This document shows positions 22,347 through 27,882 of a stretch of 29,932 nucleotides of DNA, piece after piece. Within the stretch, counting starts at the first letter, position 1, and every line of letters begins with the position of its first letter. The notes below the pieces were generated by a model. It did not search any database. It saw only the letters and a list, made by a program, of their open reading frames with translations, and was not told the origin of the DNA. The DNA lies in assembly GCA_031551265.1 (NCBI GenBank), contig JAVBNU010000004.1, positions 1 to 29,932 of the forward strand, written 5' to 3'. The position numbers and the translations under genes were made by a program. The DNA is from JAVBNU01 sp031551265. Its GTDB lineage: Bacteria > Cyanobacteriota > Vampirovibrionia > Gastranaerophilales > Gastranaerophilaceae.

Positions 22347-22474
22347 TTCTTATCTTTTGAAATACTTTGCTTCAAGTTAATATTTGCATTTTTAAGCATA
22401 ATAATTCCGGGAATCGAACATAATGCGCCTATCACGAGTGCAATAACAATGTTTATAATTTCCATATTATTCAT
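22343..22474 (-). CDS. Small membrane protein, 43 aa
   Basis: A short gene that a length-filtered search would miss. The product begins MNNMEIINIVIALVIGALCS, has one hydrophobic segment (about residues 5-27, containing PGIIML) and a Lys/Asn-rich tail ending KQSISKDKN. GGGGAG lies 8 nt before the ATG. The ATG overlaps the stop of the upstream small gene as ATGA, a sign of real coupled translation. Its 3' end overlaps the trmH-family gene on the other strand. I know no family; it could be a subunit-like microprotein or a toxin-like peptide. Confidence 0.6.
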   Translation of the reverse strand: MNNMEIINIVIALVIGALCSIPGIIMLKNANINLKQSISKDKN

Positions 22475-22713
22475 TTTTCAATCTCCCCTGAGTTGTAAAG
22501 TATTGTGTTGAGCTCCTGCATTGTTTTTGTCAAATTAGCAATAAATAAGCAGCTGTAATACGCGCCAAGTAGTATCAATACATACTTTAAAGCTGAATTT
22601 GGAATAAATAATAAGCCAAGAGTTCCACCGGCAACAACAATTAACGTATACGCTATTAGTTATCGCAAAGCGACCAAATTCTTAACTTTTAATTCCGTAA
22701 TATCCGTTTCCAT
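22471..22713 (-). pseudogene. Small two-helix membrane protein interrupted by an in-frame TAA
   Basis: Reading from the ATG at 22713 gives METDITELKVKNLVALR. A TAA stop follows at codon 18 (22660-22662), then the same frame runs uninterrupted for 62 more codons. The continuation holds two hydrophobic helices (LIAYTLIVVAGGTLGLLFI; ALKYVLILLGAYYSCLFIA) and a polar tail ending NTILYNSGEIEK. The stop at 22471 overlaps the next gene as ATGA. Composition is consistent with one 80-aa membrane protein broken by a nonsense change. Alternatives are a sequencing error, readthrough, or translation of the second part from a non-ATG start. I do not recognise the family. Confidence 0.55.
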
Positions 22714-22719
22714 ACAATG

Positions 22720-22748
22720 ATTATAAACTACATTTGAGAATTCCACAA
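22720..22748 (-). promoter_or_regulatory. Putative promoter of the interrupted small gene, possibly leaderless
   Basis: On the minus strand TTGTGG (22743-22748) and TATAAT (22720-22725) are exactly 17 nt apart. The expected start nucleotide falls on or beside the A of the ATG at 22713, and no SD is seen, so the mRNA may be leaderless. Confidence 0.4.
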
Positions 22749-22804
22749 CACAAAGTGTATTGTTAGTGCACAATATTGAAATAATTAAATTTTAAGTAAC
22801 TACA

Positions 22805-22903
22805 TCACAGATGGCGCAAATCTAAGTCTGTATTTTTTTGGACCAGGAACCCTATAACTAATGCCAAGATTCCGATCGCTAGTAAGAGAATAACATCAAC
22901 CAT
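22805..22903 (-). CDS. Small membrane protein, 32 aa
   Basis: A tiny gene preceded by one of the strongest SD sequences in the window (AAGGAGG, 7 nt before the ATG). The product MVDVILLLAIGILALVIGFL is a single transmembrane helix, followed by a short charged tail (QKNTDLDLRHL). It has its own promoter and is separated by 91 nt from the next small gene. The size and one-helix plus charged-tail form recall type I toxin peptides and small subunits of membrane complexes, but nothing in the sequence decides between them. Confidence 0.6.
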   Translation of the reverse strand: MVDVILLLAIGILALVIGFLVQKNTDLDLRHL

Positions 22904-22960
22904 TTTGCTGCCTCCTTCATACTATATAATAATAAACACTGCTGGAACCTATATACCTAT

Positions 22961-22988
22961 ATTATAAACTATTTTCAAATTATTACAA
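22961..22988 (-). promoter_or_regulatory. Putative promoter of the 32-aa membrane protein gene
   Basis: On the minus strand TTGTAA (22983-22988) and TATAAT (22961-22966) are separated by 16 nt, about 57 nt upstream of the small ATG. A second AT-rich -10 candidate lies closer to the gene. Confidence 0.45.
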
Positions 22989-23062
22989 GATTAATAACAT
23001 TTAACTAGCAATTTTTTTTATGTTCGGGTTTTAAATAAATAAGTAAGAAAAAAGGTCTATGA

Positions 23063-23944
23063 ATGTTAGGAATTAATAATTTTTTAAATTCGAAAATTTT
23101 AACGACGCCAAAATATAATTTGTCGTTCAAAAGCGTGCCTGATGATGCAATACCCGAGGAAGAAGCAACACCTGAAAAACCAAAGAGTGAGGCATATCTC
23201 AGATATGAACGTTTTTTAATTGAACGTCAGAAAAAACGAGACTACTATGCGCCGATGAAAAAAGTAAACAGAGAATTCAAATTAGAGACATCTGACTTCT
23301 ATGACTGGTGCCCTCCCGGAAAATTATTGCAATTCTCTATAGATTTAGAAAAACTTGACACTCGAACACCAAGAGACAAAGCTACTTTGATTATATATTG
23401 CGGCCTTGAAAAAGGTGAGCCTAAAACATTAAAGGAAACGGCAAAATATTTCGGGCTCTCAAGCTGTGAACTCAGTCCTTCGGTACAGATAGTGATGGAC
23501 AAATATGACCTTCGCTTTTATCGCAAAGAATGTTTTAAAAAATTAGGAAAAGAAATCCCTGACAGTGAAAAAACTCAGGAAGAACGAGAAAATGAATTAT
23601 ATGAAAAAAGATTCGCAGCTTTGCCAAAGAAAGCACAAAAATTACTAAAACGTGATCTTAAAGATTCGTTATTTGCGACTGAATATGGTGAAGAATTTGC
23701 AGGCAGCCTGAAAAGAATTTTTATCCGAGCAAAATTGACGCCACTAGAAACTTCAGCACTCCTTTTTTATTATGGTGTGTTTGAACCTCCAAAAGAAAAA
23801 AAAGAAATATACGAAATCTATGGCGGACATACTAAATCTGCACAACAACTCGGTAATGCAATAAAAAAAGTCGAAAAGGCAAGTTTATTGATGTACAAAC
23901 GTCTTGAAAAATTCAGAGACAAATATTCAGACAATTACTTTTAA
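23063..23944 (+). CDS. Hypothetical protein with two sigma-region-4-like HTH segments
   Basis: 293 aa, not recognised as a named family. Residues 97-150 (TPRDKATLIIYCGLEKGEPK, then TLKETAKYFGLS) follow the layout of sigma-70 region 4: a helix ending in Y-GL, an acidic turn, then TL-E-A---GLS as a helix-turn-helix. Residues 222-285 (LTPLETSALLFYYGV, then SAQQLGNAIKKVEKASLLMY) look like a second, more degenerate copy. There is no region 2, so it is not a full sigma factor. The N terminus has NLSFKSVP, a short motif shared with the next gene. AAGG lies 7 nt before the ATG. A DNA-binding regulator or anti-sigma-like adaptor is an inference. Confidence 0.7.
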   Translation: MLGINNFLNSKILTTPKYNLSFKSVPDDAIPEEEATPEKPKSEAYLRYERFLIERQKKRDYYAPMKKVNREFKLETSDFYDWCPPGKLLQFSIDLEKLDTRTPRDKATLIIYCGLEKGEPKTLKETAKYFGLSSCELSPSVQIVMDKYDLRFYRKECFKKLGKEIPDSEKTQEERENELYEKRFAALPKKAQKLLKRDLKDSLFATEYGEEFAGSLKRIFIRAKLTPLETSALLFYYGVFEPPKEKKEIYEIYGGHTKSAQQLGNAIKKVEKASLLMYKRLEKFRDKYSDNYF

Positions 23945-23972
23945 AATAGAGATACATAACAGGAGAAAAAAA

Positions 23973-24380
23973 ATGAAAATTAACCCAATTCAATCAAACA
24001 TAGCATTCAAATCGAAAGTGTTTATTATTGATGACAAAAATAGAGCAAATCAAATAGACAATTTAATTGGGCTTTTTAGCTTTAATAATGCTGATGCTAT
24101 TGCAAATAAGGACGCATTTATAAGAGGAATAGAAGAGCTGGAACAAAATGGTAACGATGATGTAGTATTTCTTACAACATCTCAATATGGTACAGATAAT
24201 CGCATAAATATGCGTGTTTGTTGGAATAATCCAGATGGTGACAGAATTATAGGTAAATCAGCAAGAAGTATACCTTTATCAAAAGGAGAAGTAAATCTTG
24301 CAAAAATGTATAGAACTGCACAATATGAAAGTGACTCAGTACAACACAAAGCCGATTTTGATAAATATCGGATTAGTTAG
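23973..24380 (+). CDS. Hypothetical protein with N-terminal NIAFKS motif
   Basis: 135 aa, no known family. The start at 23973 is set by AGGAG 7 nt upstream; the longer frame from 23904 overlaps the previous gene and lacks an SD. The N terminus MKINPIQSNIAFKSKVFIID carries the FKS motif also found in the preceding gene. The rest is soluble, with a possible alpha/beta segment (DDVVFLTTSQYG) and no signal peptide or membrane helix. It is 28 nt downstream of the HTH-like gene, so the two may be co-transcribed. Confidence 0.7.
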   Translation: MKINPIQSNIAFKSKVFIIDDKNRANQIDNLIGLFSFNNADAIANKDAFIRGIEELEQNGNDDVVFLTTSQYGTDNRINMRVCWNNPDGDRIIGKSARSIPLSKGEVNLAKMYRTAQYESDSVQHKADFDKYRIS

Positions 24381-24383
24381 AAG

Positions 24384-25256
24384 TTATTTCTTTTGAAAAA
24401 TCATTATATATTCGTGTTTGAATATATAAAAACCACCGTATAAGGCACGATAACGCCAGAGATTAGCATTTTTGCCTTTGGCTTTTTCGTTGCCTTCGAT
24501 ATTTTTTACGATGATTGATTTTGTTTCAAAACCAAGATTAGTCATGCGCTGCATACACTCAAAGCCAAGGGGATAGAGTTTTCCGTTTGCGTACTTATCA
24601 CCGATAATCAACGCTGCATAGCGACCTTTTTCCAGCAAATCATATCCATTTTTTGCAACTTTTTCGAATAACTCATAGAATTCTTCTGTTGTCGAACAAT
24701 TCGACAAGTCCTCAGGCTTATCCGAAAATCTGATAATATCATCATAAGGCGGGTGTAGAACTAACAACTGTGCTGACTCTTTGCCCATAATTTCTAAACG
24801 GGCTTTGACTTTATCTTGAACAGTATCTGAAGCGCTGTCGCCACATATTATATTCACATCTGTGACGAGCTGTTTTGGTGAAAATTTTATACTTACATAG
24901 TCGATTAAATCTTGTTTAAGCTCAACACCAACACAGCGTCTACCCATATTAACCGCCTCAATGCCTGAAGTGCCCGAGCCGAAAAACATGTCCAGAACTA
25001 CATCATTTTTCTTTGTAAAACGCTCATAAAGCTGGTGTGCAATCTGAGGGATATAATTGCCATGATAGTCATACGAATGACCGCCGCGCTTTTCTCTGTT
25101 TTGGAACTCCCAAAGCGTATCAGTCAGCACATGCGGATATTCTTTCCATTTGTTCAAGTTAATATCACTATACGACTTTGTTAAAACTGCATTCTTATCA
25201 ACGACCTTTAAATTAGCTTTCGCCGCAGGTTTCTGCTTTAAGTTATTACGTGCCAA
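24384..25256 (-). CDS. Solitary DNA methyltransferase (N4/N6 amino type)
   Basis: A SAM-dependent DNA methylase of 290 aa. Motif I is LDMFFGSGTSGIEA at about 88-101, with GVELKQDLIDY as motif II. Motif IV is HPPY at 168-171 (LVLHPPYDDIIRFS), where DPPY, NPPY or SPPY is usual. An N-terminal segment with KRGGHSYDYHGNY precedes motif I, as in type II methylases of the FxGxG-first order. The start is TTG at 25256 with GGGGGA about 8 nt upstream; no ATG gives a complete domain. No restriction endonuclease gene is adjacent, so it may be an orphan regulator or a remnant. Base specificity cannot be told. Confidence 0.88.
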   Translation of the reverse strand: MARNNLKQKPAAKANLKVVDKNAVLTKSYSDINLNKWKEYPHVLTDTLWEFQNREKRGGHSYDYHGNYIPQIAHQLYERFTKKNDVVLDMFFGSGTSGIEAVNMGRRCVGVELKQDLIDYVSIKFSPKQLVTDVNIICGDSASDTVQDKVKARLEIMGKESAQLLVLHPPYDDIIRFSDKPEDLSNCSTTEEFYELFEKVAKNGYDLLEKGRYAALIIGDKYANGKLYPLGFECMQRMTNLGFETKSIIVKNIEGNEKAKGKNANLWRYRALYGGFYIFKHEYIMIFQKK

Positions 25257-25358
25257 AACTTTTCCCCCATTAAAAATTCATACTGCAAGTATATTTTATG
25301 TGTTCAGATTTTAAATCATATGCTTAGATGAATTTTAATCAGTAAAAGCCCAAAAATA

Positions 25359-25387
25359 TTGATGCAGCTGATAAAAAGGATTATACT
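25359..25387 (+). promoter_or_regulatory. Putative promoter of the exported-protein gene
   Basis: TTGATG (25359-25364) and TATACT (25382-25387) are separated by 17 nt, with a start about 22 nt before the ATG at 25416. The pair is a fair consensus match. Confidence 0.45.
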
Positions 25388-25415
25388 GAAAGAATAATAA
25401 GGGTGTGAGAAAGTA

Positions 25416-26267
25416 ATGAGATTTTTTTGTTTCATATTAAGTCTATTTTTTTTGTTTGGACAATCTATGGCATTTGCCGAGGAAGGATTGTTAGATTTTT
25501 CTGTAGATAGCACTATTAAGAAACAATACAACACAAAAGCAATTGAAGATGACTTGTTGCCGCCATTGCCGAAAACGTACGAAGATAAAGACGGGCAGGA
25601 CTATACAAAATTTGACGTTGAAGAAATCAATATACCTAAAAAGACAACTATGTATAGCAAAATAACGGAGCAAACAATCGACAATGCAAATATGCGCAAA
25701 ATTGCAGCAGGTAAAAAGTTCGTAGTGAAAAGCTTGTCAGCAGTTTCAAGCAGCACACCTAAAGGCGCAAAAGTAACTTTTGAATCAGTTTATCCAGTTC
25801 AATTTGTTAGCTTTAGCGTGCCGGCAAAAACAAAGTTTCGCGGTGTGGTAATGGATTCACATAAACCGCAACTGACAGGAAACGGCGGATTGATAGTCAT
25901 AAAAGTAAACGAAATTGTCTATAATAATCAGTCTTTCCCTATTGATGCAAAAATTACACTGGCAGACGATAAAAAGATTTTTTTGAACAATATCAAAGGC
26001 GAACGCAAATACATAAAAAACATGTCCAAGCCAATCAAGCCTGCCGGGCGTTTTATGGCAAAAGCATGGAAAACTACATGCCGGCTGTCTCACGGCTTGC
26101 CGGAAGCGGTGTTAACACCCGTAACACTTCTAAGTGGTGTTGTAGTATACACCGGCAGTGTCGCAATCTCACCTGTCGTATCTGTTTTCTATAAAGGCAA
26201 CTCTATCAGTATTCCGACAGGCACGCGCTATGATATCAAATTGCGCGAGGACGCGTTTGTGTATTAA
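25416..26267 (+). CDS. Exported hypothetical protein
   Basis: 283 aa with a clear Sec signal peptide (MRFFCFILSLFFLFGQSMAF, cleavage probably after AFA, residue 20). The mature part has an acidic linker, then a beta-rich region. VPAKTKFRGVVMDS followed by GLIVIKVNEIVYNNQSFPID resembles, loosely, the G-x-V / l-x-G-x-x-x-P-i-d pattern of TrbI/VirB10-like beta-barrel domains. A hydrophobic stretch (LTPVTLLSGVVVYTGSVAIS) near residues 228-247 could contact a membrane. No partner genes are nearby, so a secretion-system role is only a weak suggestion. Likely periplasmic or envelope-associated. Confidence 0.7.
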   Translation: MRFFCFILSLFFLFGQSMAFAEEGLLDFSVDSTIKKQYNTKAIEDDLLPPLPKTYEDKDGQDYTKFDVEEINIPKKTTMYSKITEQTIDNANMRKIAAGKKFVVKSLSAVSSSTPKGAKVTFESVYPVQFVSFSVPAKTKFRGVVMDSHKPQLTGNGGLIVIKVNEIVYNNQSFPIDAKITLADDKKIFLNNIKGERKYIKNMSKPIKPAGRFMAKAWKTTCRLSHGLPEAVLTPVTLLSGVVVYTGSVAISPVVSVFYKGNSISIPTGTRYDIKLREDAFVY

Positions 26268-26302
26268 AATATAACAAAGTGACAAAAAACCTATCAACAA
26301 GT

Positions 26303-26464
26303 TGTCATCCCGGAATTTTTCTTTGAAAAATATCCGGGATCTTATCGGCTTGGTGCCTACGCTTCATTGGACAGATCCCGTGTCACACTTCGCTCCGCTA
26401 CGGAGACAGGGTCACAAGCATCACCTTCGGTTCTGCTGTTCCCTTTGTCAAGCACTGGATGACA
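26303..26464. repeat. MITE-like element with TGTCATCC/GGATGACA ends
   Basis: A 162-bp block bounded by an 8-bp terminal inverted repeat (26303-26310 and 26457-26464). Its left part is a long hairpin: ATCCCGG-A-ATTTTTC pairs with GAAAAAT-AT-CCGGGAT (26307-26340, one-base bulge). The ends match the element at 16184-16372. No transposase is encoded. It lies in the gap 26268-26706, whose other contents are a minus-strand terminator and a small GGTGC/GCACC hairpin. Confidence 0.55.
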
Positions 26465-26525
26465 CTGAGAAGTAGGTCATTACGTACCACGCATATTACT
26501 TCGGCTTCTCAATTTTTATTAACGC

Positions 26526-26556
26526 AAAAAAAGCCCTCTTGATTGGTTCAGAGGGT
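26526..26556 (-). terminator. Intrinsic terminator, minus strand
   Basis: On the minus strand CCCTCT and AGAGGG (26550-26555 with 26534-26539) form a 6-bp stem, followed by C and seven T. It lies about 150 nt past the stop of the Gly/Asn-rich gene and is the only good terminator for it. Confidence 0.7.
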
Positions 26557-26706
26557 GGTTTATAGCGAGAATCTGTTTATACCTGACTGCAATGTATGGT
26601 GCTTCACTCGCACCAAAAACAAGGCTGTGCAGTTTAATTTTTGGGATTTGAAATCCGCTTTAGTAATATTTGATTTTAATTCTTTTTCCTAATTCCTTGT
26701 GTGTTT

Positions 26707-27648
26707 CTATCCTCTGCAGCGGAGTCTGTTTCTTAAATTCTGAAAAGGTCTGAAACATCTTCTTTGGTTGTTGTCGTTGTTATTTGTTTTATTGTCTCTG
26801 TCGTCATCGTAATCTTCGTCGGTGATTAAGTAATGTTCTCCGTTCATTTCGACAATGTTTGAATTGTTATTAACAGGGGTACTTCTGTTTGAGTCATTAT
26901 TTACAGGTCGTGGCTCAGTAATTGAGCAAGTTTTGCTATTAGCATCGCTTCTAAGTGCGTTATAAAGTCTCGCGTCCTCATATGGTCGCGTAAAGTTGTT
27001 ATATTCATATAGTTCACGAGCAAGCACCATATCTGCTAATCTGCTGCCGTAGTCGCTTGATCTTGTTTGAGTATAGTTATTCCACCAGTTGTGCCCGCCT
27101 GTGAAATAATCACACATGCTTCCATAGCCGAGTCCTCCGCACCCATAGCCGCCGTAGCCGCCCAGGCCTCTATAATCCCAGCCGCCTAAGCCGAAGTTAT
27201 TATAACCACCATAGCCGCCATAGCTGCCATGACGTCCGTGACCGCCATATCTGCCGTGATGACCATGATGATTGTTGTTCAATCCCATTGCCAGTCCGCC
27301 CATTATGCCGAGCCCTAGTGCACCAAGTGCATTGTAGCCGTTGTTTCTGCCGTAGTTACCATAATTCCCGTAGGAGTAATTATCAGGGCCATATATTGAA
27401 TTTTGCCAAAAGCCGAGACTGTTGTTGTTGCATCCGCCACCATAATAACCGTTATAGCGTCCGTAATTGTTGTAACCACCGTTTAATGCATTCATTCCGT
27501 ACGCCATGTTGTTCATAAAGTTTGCCATGTTGTAGTTAAAATTGTATCTGTCATGGTGTCCGTGGTGATTGTTGTTATTTCTACTATGTCCGTATCTTCC
27601 TCTACCGGCAGCACCCATTGTCAGGCCGCCAAATGCTGTGTTTCCCAT
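26707..27648 (-). CDS. Gly/Asn/Tyr/His-rich low-complexity protein
   Basis: 313 aa, no recognised family. Residues 15-190 are built of GGYGGY, NNNNHHGHH and YGNYGNYGRN-type units. The stretch NNNNHHGHHDRY near residue 24 recurs as NNNHHGHHGRY near 124. A short Gly/Ala/Leu/Met-rich hydrophobic segment (ALGALGLGIMGGLAMGL) sits between. The C-terminal 120 residues are more ordinary and charged, with GEHYLITDEDYDDD and a basic end (RRCFRPFQNLRNRLRCRG). There is no signal peptide. The composition suggests a self-assembling matrix, coat or condensate-forming protein, and the His clusters possible metal binding; both are inference. AGGAA lies upstream of the ATG. The gene is divergent from ileS. Confidence 0.75.
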   Translation of the reverse strand: MGNTAFGGLTMGAAGRGRYGHSRNNNNHHGHHDRYNFNYNMANFMNNMAYGMNALNGGYNNYGRYNGYYGGGCNNNSLGFWQNSIYGPDNYSYGNYGNYGRNNGYNALGALGLGIMGGLAMGLNNNHHGHHGRYGGHGRHGSYGGYGGYNNFGLGGWDYRGLGGYGGYGCGGLGYGSMCDYFTGGHNWWNNYTQTRSSDYGSRLADMVLARELYEYNNFTRPYEDARLYNALRSDANSKTCSITEPRPVNNDSNRSTPVNNNSNIVEMNGEHYLITDEDYDDDRDNKTNNNDNNQRRCFRPFQNLRNRLRCRG

Positions 27649-27882
27649 TATTGTCTTTCCTCGCTATTCCTAAATAAAAAATGTCTTTAATATCTTCCCG
27701 TACATTTATAAAAACATTTACTAAAAAAAAATTGCTTTTTTGTTTTTTAATTTTTTTTAAACTTGGCTAAAATTGCGTCATACCTCGATATGTAGCGTGT
27801 TAATATTTCTTAACAATCTCAAAGTATTTGTTTGTAATAAAATATAGAAAAGACTTAATATGAACGAAGGTAAAGGGAAACT

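Noticed and set aside
25269..25285. CATACTGCAAGTATA palindrome near the methyltransferase start, similar to the flagellin operator
   Set aside because: The centre is 3 nt instead of 2 and no TATAAT lies 18 nt downstream; probably coincidence.
27649..27882. T-box riboswitch upstream of ileS
   Set aside because: The gap is too AT-rich and short, with no recognisable T-box sequence or terminator hairpin before the ATG.
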